NCBI RefSeq assembly: GCF_002776695.1
Contig: NZ_LFJC01000003.1
Span: 1,752,354-1,816,353 of the forward strand
From: Bradyrhizobium nitroreducens
GTDB taxonomy: Bacteria; Pseudomonadota; Alphaproteobacteria; Rhizobiales; Xanthobacteraceae
DNA: 64,000 bases
Direction of reading: 5' to 3'
Shown here: in pieces, positions 1 through 10,600 of the stretch
How the letters are laid out: every line of letters begins with the position of its first letter
Position numbering within the stretch: the first letter of the stretch is position 1
Translations under genes and position numbers: made by a program
Notes under the pieces: model-generated
What the model was told of the DNA's origin: nothing
What the model saw: only the letters and a program-made list of their open reading frames with translations
Databases searched by the model: none

Positions 1-60
1 GCGATACTGATCGACGTCGATACCGCGGACCCGCTCGATCGTTTCCTGAACCGCCGCCAT
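1..60 (-). CDS. sufB: Fe-S cluster assembly protein SufB, N-terminus only (partial)
   Basis: Only the first 20 codons lie in the window; the gene runs off the left edge. The visible peptide begins MAAVQETIERVRGIDVDQYR, which I recognise as the usual start of alphaproteobacterial SufB, the scaffold subunit of the SufBCD complex. The ATG is 10 bases after the fdxN stop on the same strand, so the two are probably co-transcribed. A suf operon beside nif genes would supply Fe-S clusters for nitrogenase. The assignment is from memory of the family start and rests on 20 residues. Confidence 0.7.
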   Translation of the reverse strand, partial: MAAVQETIERVRGIDVDQYR

Positions 61-70
61 CGACCTGCCC

Positions 71-265
71 TCAGGCCGGGATGCAAGTGTCGGGCACCGG
101 ACAAACGGCCGCGCATTGCGCCGTGTCGAAATGCCCCTCGCACTCGGTGCACTTCTTCGGATCGATTACGTACATGTCGCGCTTGAGACTGATGGCGGCG
201 TTCGGACACTCGAACTCACATGCGCCACAAACCGTACATTGCGAGGCGACAATCTTGTAGGACAT
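71..265 (-). CDS. fdxN: 2[4Fe-4S] ferredoxin FdxN
   Basis: A 64-residue bacterial-type ferredoxin. Both cluster motifs are visible: C-x2-C-x2-C-x3-C ([11 protein letters not shown]) near residues 9-19, and C-x2-C-x8-C-x3-C-P, the form with the eight-residue insertion typical of FdxN/FrxA ferredoxins in nif clusters. It probably donates electrons to nitrogenase or supports cofactor assembly. The start was chosen at MSYKIV because AAGGAG sits about 8 bases upstream; a longer in-frame start at 325 has no such support and would overlap the promoter. It lies downstream of nifA and 10 bases before sufB. Two NifA sites and a -24 element precede it, so transcription is probably NifA/RpoN dependent. 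Confidence 0.9.
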   Translation of the reverse strand: MSYKIVASQCTVCGACEFECPNAAISLKRDMYVIDPKKCTECEGHFDTAQCAAVCPVPDTCIPA

Positions 266-310
266 GTGTTCCGGCTCCTTGAGTAGACGATGTCGTCGGA
301 CATCTCCTTT

Positions 311-324
311 CAAGCGCCGTGCCA
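311..324 (-). promoter_or_regulatory. Putative RpoN (-24/-12) promoter of fdxN
   Basis: The minus strand reads TGGCACGGCGCTTGA. The -24 part (TGGCAC) is perfect and spacing to the -12 position is correct, but the -12 dinucleotide is GA rather than GC. A start about 12 bases downstream would give a leader of roughly 35 bases before fdxN. The two TGT-N10-ACA boxes upstream strengthen the call; the -12 mismatch weakens it. Confidence 0.55.
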
Positions 325-369
325 ATCGGGAAACGTTGGAAATTCAACGACTATTTGCCGAGGGCGACT

Positions 370-385
370 TGTCGTGGCCCCGACA
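370..385. promoter_or_regulatory. NifA upstream activator sequence (proximal, fdxN)
   Basis: TGTCGTGGCCCCGACA is a perfect TGT-N10-ACA site with extended dyad symmetry (TGTCG/CGACA). It is centred about 78 bases upstream of the predicted fdxN transcription start, within the usual working distance for NifA. It lies in the short gap between nifA and fdxN. Confidence 0.75.
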
Positions 386-388
386 GCA

Positions 389-404
389 TGTCGCATCTGC
401 GACA
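389..404. promoter_or_regulatory. NifA upstream activator sequence (distal, fdxN)
   Basis: TGTCGCATCTGCGACA is a second perfect TGT-N10-ACA site, four bases from the first and again with TGTCG/CGACA arms. Tandem NifA sites support strong NifA activation of fdxN and possibly the following suf genes. Confidence 0.75.
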
Positions 405-411
405 GCTGCCG

Positions 412-2145
<1,734 letters not shown>

Positions 2146-2346
2146 GACGGACTCTCCGTTGCCTGTTACTTCCTCCCGGCCGCGTTCTCTGGAATTGGTA
2201 TTATTCTCATTCATGTGACGTCGAGAGTCGCGCTCAACTTGTCGGCACTGCTGCAAAAAGATTCCGTCGCGCTTGCATGCTTTGTCATCCGTTTCGCGGA
2301 ATTTACCGTCGGAATGGGCGTCACGCGCGAAAGCGGGATCGCCGCA

Positions 2347-2360
2347 TTGATCTAGCGCAA
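2347..2360. promoter_or_regulatory. Possible FixK/FNR-type box between fixR and nifA
   Basis: TTGATCTAGCGCAA fits the Bradyrhizobium FixK2 consensus TTG(A/C)-N6-(T/G)CAA. It sits in the 255-base fixR-nifA gap, about 200 bases before the chosen nifA start, and could give nifA a second, low-oxygen promoter. The motif is short and could occur by chance. Confidence 0.35.
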
Positions 2361-2400
2361 ATCGGCAAGCTTTCTTTGGCGATCCGCGCCGGCCGCTCGC

Positions 2401-3246
2401 TCACACGTGCTGCCCTCCGTTGATCGGTACTTCCGCACCTGTGACGTAGCTGGCCGCATCCGAGCACAGGAAGAAGATCACCTTGGCGACCTCGTCGGGC
2501 GTGCCGACGCGGTGCAGCGGGATGATCGGCGCCAGTTGGGCCTCGGTCTCCGGCGAGAGGATGTCGGTCTTGATCTCGCCGGGCGCAATCGCATTGACGC
2601 GGATTCCGAACGGCGCGTAGTCGTGGGCCATCTCGCGGGTGAGGCACGCGAGAGCGGCTTTCGACGTCGCATAGGCCGTGCCGGCAAATGGATGCACCCG
2701 CGAGCCCACGATCGAAGTGACGTTGACGATCGAACCGGCTGACCGCTTCAATTCCTCCACGAGGCCCTGCGCAAACAGGATCGGCGCGAGCAGGTTGACG
2801 TGGAACACGCTCATCCAGGTCTCCACCGGCGTCGTCATCGAATTCAGCCGGGAGCCGTCGGCGGCCTTCGGCGAAATCCCGGCATTGTTGACCAACGCAT
2901 GCAACGGTCCGCCGTCGAGCCGCTCCTTGATCTCGGCGACCGCGAGCGTCAGGGCGCGGTGGTCGCTCAGTTCGACCTGCACATGATTGTCGGTCCCGGA
3001 ATCCCAGGGACACCGCTCGCCGTCGAAGGGCTGCCTGGAGCAGGTGATGATCCGCCAGCCGGCCTCGTAGAATAATTTTCCCGTCGCATGGCCGATGCCG
3101 CGCGAGGCGCCGGTCAGCACCAGCGTCTTCCGTTCGCCGGCTTGCGCGCGCGACCTGTCGCCGTGAAACGGGCACAAGGCGACATCGGGCGCGGGCGCGG
3201 GCGCGCCACTCGGCGCAACATCGCGATCCAGCAAATCGAGCGTCAC
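2401..3246 (-). CDS. fixR: FixR, short-chain dehydrogenase/reductase
   Basis: A 281-residue classical SDR: TGASRGIG cofactor-binding motif near residues 45-52, NNAG motif, and the catalytic pattern with YATSK. The sequence and its place directly upstream of nifA match fixR, the first gene of the Bradyrhizobium fixR-nifA operon. Its substrate is unknown in the literature I can recall. The start is GTG at 3246, supported by GAGGAG just upstream. A -24/-12 element and a NifA site lie upstream. Confidence 0.88.
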   Translation of the reverse strand: MTLDLLDRDVAPSGAPAPAPDVALCPFHGDRSRAQAGERKTLVLTGASRGIGHATGKLFYEAGWRIITCSRQPFDGERCPWDSGTDNHVQVELSDHRALTLAVAEIKERLDGGPLHALVNNAGISPKAADGSRLNSMTTPVETWMSVFHVNLLAPILFAQGLVEELKRSAGSIVNVTSIVGSRVHPFAGTAYATSKAALACLTREMAHDYAPFGIRVNAIAPGEIKTDILSPETEAQLAPIIPLHRVGTPDEVAKVIFFLCSDAASYVTGAEVPINGGQHV

Positions 3247-3302
3247 GTCAGCTCCTCACCGCGTCCGATCGGACGCCCGACAATTACGACACGACCAACT
3301 TT

Positions 3303-3317
3303 GCAGGATTTGGGCCA
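3303..3317 (-). promoter_or_regulatory. Putative RpoN (-24/-12) promoter of fixR-nifA
   Basis: The minus strand reads TGGCCCAAATCCTGC, with the required GG-N10-GC spacing. The predicted start near 3291 would give a leader of about 45 bases before fixR. The fixR-nifA operon of B. japonicum is known to have a -24/-12 promoter here, which supports the call. Confidence 0.6.
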
Positions 3318-3347
3318 CGTCCGATCGCTGCGGTTTTCCCGGCTTGA

Positions 3348-3363
3348 TGTCGACTCTTCGACA
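3348..3363. promoter_or_regulatory. NifA-type site between fixR and the divergent YqeB-like gene
   Basis: TGTCGACTCTTCGACA is a perfect TGT-N10-ACA dyad (TGTCGA/TCGACA). It lies about 64 bases upstream of the predicted fixR start and about 142 bases upstream of the predicted plus-strand start. It may serve both promoters. For fixR it overlaps the zone where B. japonicum binds RegR, so that regulator is an alternative. Confidence 0.6.
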
Positions 3364-3471
3364 CGATGGAAGGTTTGCAACACGCTCGCGTGTGCTTTCG
3401 GACCAGACGGGCGCGCGACGGCTTCGTGAACATTGACCGGCAGTTGAGAGCTCTTTTTCAATCGTTCCAAA

Positions 3472-3486
3472 TGGCCCGGCTCTTGC
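3472..3486 (+). promoter_or_regulatory. Putative RpoN (-24/-12) promoter of the YqeB-like/BFD pair
   Basis: The plus strand reads TGGCCCGGCTCTTGC, with GG-N10-GC spacing and TTGC at -12. The predicted start near 3498 is about 50 bases before the YqeB-like gene. With the shared TGT-N10-ACA site upstream, this places the pair in a NifA regulon. Confidence 0.6.
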
Positions 3487-3546
3487 TCTTCGGGTTCCAG
3501 GCCAGCTCACACCTTGCTGCACATCTCTCTGCAACCCTGGTTTCAC

Positions 3547-4383
3547 ATGTCCCAGCCGAACGACCAACGACTCTTCGCTGTTATCCTCGGCACCAACGAG
3601 ATCGCCTCCGCGATCGGCATCCAGCTCGTCCGCGCAGGATATTGTGTGGTGCTGTCGCACGATCCCGATCCGCCGGTGATCCGGCGCAAGATGGCCTTTC
3701 ATGACGCGCTCTACACCGACACCGCGCAGCTCGAGGAATTCGTGGCGGAACGCGTGGACGACGGCGTGCAGGTCTATCAGGCACTGGGCCGGCCTCCGCG
3801 GATCCTGATCACCTGGCTCGGCCTGCTCGACCTGCTTCCGGTTCGCCATATCGACGTGCTGATCGACGCGCGTCTGCAGAAGCGCCGGATCACGCCCGAC
3901 CTCAGGCGGCTCGCCCGGCTGACGATCGGGCTCGGCCCCGGCTTCTCCTCGACCTTCAATTGCGACGTTGCGGTCGAGACCCGGCCCGGCAAGATCGGGC
4001 TCGTCACCGACACGCGCTGGACCGACGCGGCCGACGGCGTCGCAAGTTCGCTGGGCGACGTCGGCGCAGAGCGCTTTGTCTACTCGCAGTTTTCGGGACG
4101 CTGGCACACGCCGATCGAGATCGGCACCCGAGTCTACCGGGATCTCGTTCTCGGCCATCTCTCCGGCGTTCCGGTGCTAGCGCCCCGCGACGGCATCCTG
4201 CGCGGCGTCGCCCGCGACGGCAGCGAGGTCCCGGCAGGCGTCAAGCTTCTGGAGGTCGACCCGCGCGGCCGCGATGCGCAGTGGACCGGAACGGACCGGC
4301 GGGGGCGCGCCATCGCAAATGCAACGACCGCCGCCATCCGGCTCCAGACCGCTCGCTCCTCGACACATTGGAATTCCGCATGA
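3547..4383 (+). CDS. YqeB-like molybdenum-hydroxylase accessory protein
   Basis: A 278-residue protein resembling the YqeB/EF2563 family found with selenium-dependent molybdenum hydroxylases. An N-terminal Rossmann-like stretch (GTNEIASAIGIQLVRAGY) is followed by the family-typical segment on received external values (VLIDARLQKR) and a C-terminal part with VLAPRDGILRG. The precise role is not established for the family; a molybdenum-related task is inferred from name and context. ATG at 3547 was chosen over an upstream TTG at 3514. The stop overlaps the next ATG (ATGA), so the pair is translationally coupled. It diverges from fixR and has a -24/-12 element. Confidence 0.65.
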   Translation: MSQPNDQRLFAVILGTNEIASAIGIQLVRAGYCVVLSHDPDPPVIRRKMAFHDALYTDTAQLEEFVAERVDDGVQVYQALGRPPRILITWLGLLDLLPVRHIDVLIDARLQKRRITPDLRRLARLTIGLGPGFSSTFNCDVAVETRPGKIGLVTDTRWTDAADGVASSLGDVGAERFVYSQFSGRWHTPIEIGTRVYRDLVLGHLSGVPVLAPRDGILRGVARDGSEVPAGVKLLEVDPRGRDAQWTGTDRRGRAIANATTAAIRLQTARSSTHWNSA

Positions 4384-4640
4384 TCATCTGTTCCTGCAAC
4401 GTCATCAGCGATCACGACATTAGGGGAGTCGTGTCGACCGACGATGCGCTTTGCTCGGCTGCCCAGGTCTACGACTGTCTGGGCTGCGCGGTCAGATGCG
4501 GCCGATGCTCGCAATCGGTGAGGCGGATTCTCGAGGAGCGGCCGGCTCGCGACATGCGATGTTCGCGGGACCGGCGCCGTAGCGGCCCTCACCGAGTTAA
4601 GGCCGGAACGAACGGATTTGAAAGTATTGGCGTACAATGA
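4380..4640 (+). CDS. BFD-like [2Fe-2S]-binding protein
   Basis: The first 60 residues follow the bacterioferritin-associated ferredoxin pattern: CSC near the start, then CLGCAVRCGRC, giving the paired cysteines of a BFD [2Fe-2S] domain. The last 25 residues are basic and not recognisable. Length is 86 residues. Its ATG overlaps the stop of the YqeB-like gene, so it probably acts with it. Similar small BFD domains accompany nitrogen-fixation genes, where they may move electrons or sense iron; that role here is inference. Confidence 0.7.
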   Translation: MIICSCNVISDHDIRGVVSTDDALCSAAQVYDCLGCAVRCGRCSQSVRRILEERPARDMRCSRDRRRSGPHRVKAGTNGFESIGVQ

Positions 4641-5238
4641 AAAATGGCGCAGCAATCTGGAAGTGACGTCTGACTTCAATGCGTCGCACGCTACCCGCCC
4701 TGCTCGCGGGCGCAAGCCGGTGAAACGGCCTTTCAACGAGACGGATTGGAGCGACTTGACCGGCGAAGTGGCTACCCAAAGGTCAATACGTGCGTGGTCG
4801 ACGTCCGCGACGTCGCGGACCTGTACTTTCGCGCCATGACCGCGCGTGGTCGGGATCTCCTTGGCTTGAATTGTCAGAACGGCGTCACGACGATGCATTC
4901 AAGAGGACCGGCTGTCACCGCGACCGGCTAGACCGCTTTCGGTCGCCGACGATCAAGCTTCAATCTCCTCCGCCCTGCGCCGCCGACCACGCAAGATCGC
5001 ACGATCGATCCTGACACCCGCGACAGGATCCATGCGACGATGCACAACCTATTCGTCGATAGAGTGGGTCCCATGTGCTGCACTCGGCCATTGTCTCGCA
5101 ACGGTGATGCGCCTGCACGCGCTTTGCCGATCAGGCTGCCTACATATCCTGCGTAGGGATGATTTTCGGAAACGCCACCAGCCGAGCAGCGGCTCTCGCG
5201 AAGCGAATCTCCGCACGAGAACGCAATGGAGAATTGCT
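4641..5238. other. Intergenic stretch, no gene recognised
   Basis: About 600 bases between the BFD-like gene and a small exported protein. Reading all frames gives only short, low-complexity translations without family resemblance. A Shine-Dalgarno-like GGAG close to 5230 belongs to the following gene. Confidence 0.5.
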
Positions 5239-5526
5239 ATGAATGCACTCAAGATCTTGATCGCTGGCGCGCTGATCTCAACGGCGACGCTATCGTCGGC
5301 CTCCGCCTCATGGTCCTTCGCCGACCAGGAGCCCGCAGCTTTTGCTGCAATGTATCCCAACCGGGATGTCCTGAACGGCGGTGCGTTGGCCCCGGCAGGA
5401 CGAATGGGACTCGAGCGCGCCGGTGGTGCGGCCCCCGTGTTTGATGCGGGCCAAGTTCGCGCTCCTCACTGGGGTCGGCCAGCGGCCGAAGGAGCGAACA
5501 TGATGTCGCCTGCCAGGCACCGTTGA
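5239..5526 (+). CDS. Small exported protein of unknown function
   Basis: A 95-residue protein with a clear Sec signal peptide (MNALKILIAGALISTATLSS, cleavage probably after ASA near residue 23). The mature part is rich in Ala, Gly and Pro, contains YPNRDVLNGGALAPAGR, and has no cysteine. GGAGA precedes the ATG by about 8 bases. I do not recognise a family. A strong hairpin follows the stop, so it is probably a single-gene unit. It resembles in style, not sequence, the small exported proteins at 14.8 and 15.3 kb. Confidence 0.6.
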   Translation: MNALKILIAGALISTATLSSASASWSFADQEPAAFAAMYPNRDVLNGGALAPAGRMGLERAGGAAPVFDAGQVRAPHWGRPAAEGANMMSPARHR

Positions 5527-5541
5527 TCGTCTCGCCCCGAA

Positions 5542-5573
5542 CGGAGTGCGGCCGCGCGATGCGGCGCACTCCG
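5542..5573 (+). terminator. GC-rich hairpin after the small exported protein
   Basis: CGGAGTGCG pairs with CGCACTCCG, a 9-bp perfect stem whose loop can pair further. It begins 16 bases after the stop at 5526. There is no U-run, so it may be a processing or rho-assisted end rather than a classical terminator. Confidence 0.4.
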
Positions 5574-5716
5574 CGGCGAGGATGTGCATGCATCACGTCA
5601 AGCAACGATGAAAATGATCGCTCGATCGATGCTGCCGGCCCGGCGCTCGCATGAACAAGGCGATGCGGCATCGAAGAATATGTGCCAGGCGGATGAGACT
5701 TCTGCAAGCTGCGTCG

Positions 5717-6415
5717 TCAGCAGCCCGACGGCAGGACCGGAGAAACTCCGGGCGTCGGCGCCGCACCTGAGGCGTTGGCCGGCAGAACCGTGGCAGCGGC
5801 CCCGAGGTTCATCGTCATTCCTTCCGTACAGGCCGAGGTGTTGGGGCTCGGCGCGACGGCGTTCGGATCAATGCCCGTGCCGACATCATCGCTGATGGCG
5901 GCCGGAATCGTACCCGGTGGCGGTCCCGCCGGCACTTGCGGAATCGAGAGCGGCAAGCTTGTCGCGCTAGCTACCGCGCTACCAGGCGTAGAGCTGCAGG
6001 CGGCCGCCACCCCCGTCCCCGACGGCGCAACCGCAACAATGGTCCCGATCGAACTCCCGCTCTGTCCCTGGGCCGGGATGACCGAAGGCACGCCACCCGG
6101 CGCCGACAGTCCAGTGCTCATGACGATCGGTGTCGCCGGCACCGGCGAGGGAGACGTCGTTGGTGGGGCGCAGACGACGACCGTGCCTGGCGTCGTCGGG
6201 TCCATCGCAAGCGGAACGGGTGCCAGCGTGGTGTCGGGCGCCCCCGGCACGGTGGTTGAGGAAAACGGACCCGGGCTGTTCAGCGGTGAGGTGACGATCG
6301 CGCCCGGTACGGTCGGCAGACTCATCGTCGTGCTGCCGGTCGTCACGACCTGGGCCTGACCGGGAGAGCACCCCAACAGCAGGACGGCAAATGCCCCGAA
6401 CGCAATGCGGATCAT
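5717..6415 (-). CDS. Pro/Thr/Ser-rich putative lipoprotein
   Basis: 232 residues starting with a signal peptide that ends in LLLGC, a good lipobox, so the protein is probably lipid-anchored in the envelope. The mature part is low-complexity, full of Pro, Thr, Ser, Ala and Val, with a few Cys. The ATG overlaps the stop of the membrane-fusion protein gene (ATGA), making it the third gene of the RND operon. It is not an OprM-type outer-membrane channel by length or composition. Function is unknown. A plus-strand ORF lies across it but has no start signal or signal peptide. Confidence 0.55.
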   Translation of the reverse strand: MIRIAFGAFAVLLLGCSPGQAQVVTTGSTTMSLPTVPGAIVTSPLNSPGPFSSTTVPGAPDTTLAPVPLAMDPTTPGTVVVCAPPTTSPSPVPATPIVMSTGLSAPGGVPSVIPAQGQSGSSIGTIVAVAPSGTGVAAACSSTPGSAVASATSLPLSIPQVPAGPPPGTIPAAISDDVGTGIDPNAVAPSPNTSACTEGMTMNLGAAATVLPANASGAAPTPGVSPVLPSGC

Positions 6416-7698
6416 GTCTGCGCCCTCTGGGTCTCGTCATTCTTGCGGATAGCGACCCGACTGCCCTCTGTCAGATTGACCGCCGGATTGAGCACGACCT
6501 GATCGCCGGGCCGTATCCCGTCACGTACTTCGATCGAGGTGCCGAAATCCCGTGCGATCGAAACCGCCTGCAAATGAACGACGCCGTTGTGCACGACTGC
6601 GAGGTGAAGGCCATTCTGATCGAACACCAGCGCATCGGCCGGAACCGACATCGACGGAGTCCTGCGCGGGATCAACAGCTCGACCGTGCAATAAATGCCG
6701 GGATTCAAGGCGCCGTCTGCATTGGGGACGTCGATCTCGGTCAGCAGCGTACGGCTGCCCGGCTGCAACGCGGTCGCGATGCGCGTGACTTTTCCCGGAA
6801 ACGTCCGGCCCGGAATTTCCGGGACGCGAACCTCGGCATCGATACCCGGCGCGACGCCGAAGGCCTCGTCCTGCGGCACGAACACCTGGGTCCTGATGAC
6901 GTTTGAATGCATCAGCGTGAACATGAAGGTCGAGCCGGCCTGAACGAGGCTGCCATTGTCGACGTTACGCTGAGTGATCACGCCGTCGAACGGGGCGACC
7001 ACGCGTTGATAGGCCTTCTCCTGCTGAAGAACGCGGATCTGCGCCTCCTGGGCCGTGATGTTCGACTGGGCAACGCTCACGGCGGCCTGTTGCGCGCGCA
7101 GGGTGAGCCGATCGTTGTCGCCCTGCTGGGCAGTCAGCCAGCCCTGCTTGACGAGATTGCTGTCCCGCGAATTGGTGGTCTCGGCAAGCTCCCGGCTCGC
7201 CTCGGCCTGCTGCAACGCGGCCTGGTTCTGTGCCAGCGTCGCCTGCGCCTGCGCGATCTGCTGGTCGAGCTCGGGCGCGGTAATCTCGGCGAGAAGGTCG
7301 CCCTTCTTCACGCGATCCCCGATATCGACGTAGCGCTTCTCGATGTAGCCACTGGCCCGAGCGAAGATGTTCGCTGCCTCGAATGCCGTCGTCGTCGCCG
7401 GCAGGGTGACTTTGATGAGGTCGCCGCCGGCGCGAACGGTCGCCACCCGAACCTCGGGAACGGCGGTCCTGCTCTGCTCGACCGACGCTGCCAGATCGCG
7501 CGCGGCCTGATAGTGCCGCCAGCCGCCGACGCCGAGACCGCCCGCCAGGAGCACAAGCACGGCGCCGCCGAGCCAGGCGCCGCCGGAGCGGCGTCGCGGC
7601 TGCACCTCCTTGCCCGGCATATCCACGATGCGGCAGGTGTCCGCGTCAGGCCGCTCGTTCATGCCGTCGCTGTTGATCCGCGCGCGAACATCGCTCAT
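6412..7698 (-). CDS. RND efflux periplasmic adaptor (membrane-fusion protein)
   Basis: 428 residues. A cytoplasmic N-terminus of about 40 residues precedes one transmembrane helix (WLGGAVLVLLAGGLGVGGW). A biotinyl-lipoyl half motif follows (GYIEKRYVDIGDRVKKGDLL), then a long alpha-helical hairpin rich in Gln and Ala, then the beta-barrel and membrane-proximal domains. It bridges the inner-membrane pump to an outer-membrane channel. Its start overlaps the pump stop by four bases (ATGA), so they form one operon. The unusually long N-terminus before the helix is notable. Confidence 0.88.
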   Translation of the reverse strand: MSDVRARINSDGMNERPDADTCRIVDMPGKEVQPRRRSGGAWLGGAVLVLLAGGLGVGGWRHYQAARDLAASVEQSRTAVPEVRVATVRAGGDLIKVTLPATTTAFEAANIFARASGYIEKRYVDIGDRVKKGDLLAEITAPELDQQIAQAQATLAQNQAALQQAEASRELAETTNSRDSNLVKQGWLTAQQGDNDRLTLRAQQAAVSVAQSNITAQEAQIRVLQQEKAYQRVVAPFDGVITQRNVDNGSLVQAGSTFMFTLMHSNVIRTQVFVPQDEAFGVAPGIDAEVRVPEIPGRTFPGKVTRIATALQPGSRTLLTEIDVPNADGALNPGIYCTVELLIPRRTPSMSVPADALVFDQNGLHLAVVHNGVVHLQAVSIARDFGTSIEVRDGIRPGDQVVLNPAVNLTEGSRVAIRKNDETQRAQT

Positions 7699-10600
7699 TC
7701 CGGTTGCTCCTCGAATACGCCGTGGTGCGGCTTGCCGTCATTGCCCTTGCGCAGCCAGGCGAAGAGGTAGGGCACGATCAGCAATGTGGTCGGCGTCGCG
7801 AACAGCAGCCCGCCAATGACGGCACGCGCGAGCGCTGCGTTCTGCTCCTCGCCCGGGCCTCCGATCGCCATTGGGATCATGCCGACGATCATAGCGGCGG
7901 CCGTCATCAGCACGGGACGCATTCGGGTGCGGCCCGCACTCAATGCTGCCTCGAACGCGGAGTGCCCGTTCAACTGCGCGTCGCGCGCAAAGGTCACGAG
8001 CAGGATCGAATTTGCCGACGCAACCCCGACCGCCATGATCGCGCCCATCAGCGAAGGCACGTTGAGGGTCGTTCCCGTGATGAACAGCATCGTCACGATG
8101 CCGCAAAGGGTCGCTGGCAGCGCCAAGATGACGACAAATGGGTCGCCGAAGTTCTGGTAGTTCACGACCATCAGCAGATAGACAAGGATGGCGGCAAACA
8201 GCAGCCCGATCCCGAGGTCGCGGAACGATTGACGCATGCTCTGAATCTGCCCGAGGACCTGGATCGAGCTTCCCGGCTGGAGCTGCTTCTGAAGCGTCGA
8301 CGTGACCTTGTCGATATCGACCGAGACGCTGCCGAGATCGCGCCCTTGCACGCTCGCATAGACGTCGAACACCGGTTGGACGTTGGCCTGGTTCAAATTG
8401 GTCGGCACGGTCCCCCGTTTGAAGGTCGCGACGTTGCTGAGCAGGCCCGGGACCGTCTGCCCGCTTGCAGCCATCGAAGCCGACACCGGCGTGTTCTCCA
8501 GCGCGTTGAGTGAGTTAGCCCTGTACTCCGGCGTCTGAACGGCCAGATAATACGGGATGCCCGACGCCGGGTCGGTCCAGAAATTCGGCGAGACCTGAGC
8601 AGACGAACTGAGGCTGACATTTATGTTTGTCGCCACCGTGCTGGCATTGAGTCCCAGCTGCGCGGCCCTTGTGCGGTCGATATCGGCGTAGAATGCGGGA
8701 GCGTCGACCTCCTGCTGAAGATGTGCATCGACGATTCCAGGAATTGCCGCCAGGCTCTTCTGCAGCTCCTTCGCCACCGACAGATTGTTGGCGCCGTAAC
8801 CGACGGTACGGACGTCGATCTGCGCCGGCAGGCCAAAATTAAGGATCTGGGTGACGATATCCGCAGACTGGAAATAGAAGACGTCTTCCGGGAATGCCGC
8901 CGGCAGAACCTGGCGCAGCTTTTTGACGTAGTCCGCGGTTGGCCTGTGGCCTTCCTTGAGCGATACGAGGATCGTGCCGTCGTTCACCCCGATCGTCGAG
9001 CCGTCGGTGAACGCCAGATTGTACGGACGCGCCGGCAGTCCGATATTGTCGACGATCAGTCCGCGATCGCGATCCGGAATGACTTCGCGGATCTTGTCCT
9101 CGACCGCCTGGAAGATCGCCTCGGTGCGCTCGATGCGGGTCCCGGCGGGCGCACGAACATGCAGCTGGATCTGGCCGCCGTCGATCAGGGGGTAGAAGTC
9201 CCTGCCCACGTAGACAAATATCACGGCTCCGAGCACCAGCACCAGGGCGGCGACGGCCGGCACGATGCTCCGACGCCGGAGCACCGTCGTCAGGAGCGCA
9301 GAATAGCCGTCGCGCGCGCGCTCGAAGCCGCGCTCGAACGCCGCCGAAGCGCGCGAGAACATGCCGGACGGGCTTTCGCCCAAGCCGTGACGGCGCTCGC
9401 TCTTCAGCAGCAGACCGATCGTGATCGGAGTGAGCGTCCGCGACAGGGCGTACGAGGCCAGCATGGCAAACACCACCGCGAGGCCGAGCGGCGTGAAGAG
9501 GTACTTGGCCGGTCCTTCGAGGAATACGACGGAGGTGAACACACAACTGATGGCGAGCGTCGAGACCAGCGTCGGAACGGCGATCTCGGCCGCGCCGTGC
9601 AGGGTCGCCTCCGACAGCGGCATCCCCTCCTCGGTCCAGAGCCGATGCGTATTCTCGATCGTCACCGTCGAATCGTCGACCAGGATGCCCACCGCAAGCG
9701 CCAGCCCGCCCAGCGTCATCGTGTTGAGGGTCTCGCCCAGGAAATGCAGAACGATGAGCGAGGACAACATCGCAAGCGGGATCGAGATCAGGACCACGAG
9801 CGTCGACCGCCACGATCCCAGGAACACCAGGATCATCAGCGCCGTGAGGCCCGCCGCGATCGCGCCTTCGCGCAGCACGCCGTCGACCGAATGCGTTACG
9901 AAGACCGACTGATCGAACAGCTCGGTGATCTTCAGCCCGGCTGGCGCCGACGCCCGAATCGACTTCAGGGCCTGCTTGACCCCATTGACCACGGCAAGCG
10001 TCGAAGCGTTGCCGTTCTTGATCACGCTGAGCAGAACCGAGCGGTGACCGTCTTCGCGCACGATATTCTGCTGGACCTGAGATCCGTCCCGAACCTGGGC
10101 GACGTCCCTCAACAGGATGGTCGCGCCGTTCGCAAACTTGACCGGGATCATGTTGAGATCCTTGACCGAGGCCGGCGTCGCATTGGTTCGCACGGTGTAC
10201 TGGGTGTCGCCGATCTTCGCCGTTCCGGTCGGCAGCGTCAGGTTCTGGGTATTCACCGCATTGACGATGTCGAGCGGCGTCAATCCGCGCGCCAACAATT
10301 TGTTCGGATCGATGTCGACCATGATCTGGCGATACTTGCCGCCCGCAGGCGTCGGCAGTGTCACGCCCGGAACGGGAGCCAGTTGCTGCCGGATCCGATA
10401 GATGCCAAAGTCGTACAACTGTTGCTCGTTCAACTTGTCGGACTCGAGGCTGAGCTGCAGGACCGGCACACTCGACGCGTTGAACTGCACGATGACGGGC
10501 GGCTGAATGCCCGGCGGCATCAGGGCACGGATCGCGTTCGTCGCCGACACGATCTGTGAGATCGCGAGATCGAGATTGACGTCCGGCTGGAAATAGATCT

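Noticed and set aside
288..304. GATGTC-GTCG-GACATC inverted repeat in the fdxN leader
   Set aside because: A 6-bp stem near the predicted transcript start is too small to call a riboswitch or terminator; it is noted only as possible leader structure.
5775..6359. A 194-codon plus-strand frame opposite the lipoprotein
   Set aside because: It mirrors the low-complexity repeats of the minus-strand gene, lacks a ribosome-binding site and a signal peptide, and is not coupled to neighbours.
8721..10559. A 612-codon plus-strand open frame
   Set aside because: It is the antisense shadow of the RND pump gene. Its translation is Arg/Asp/Gln-rich with no domain, and it has no start signal.
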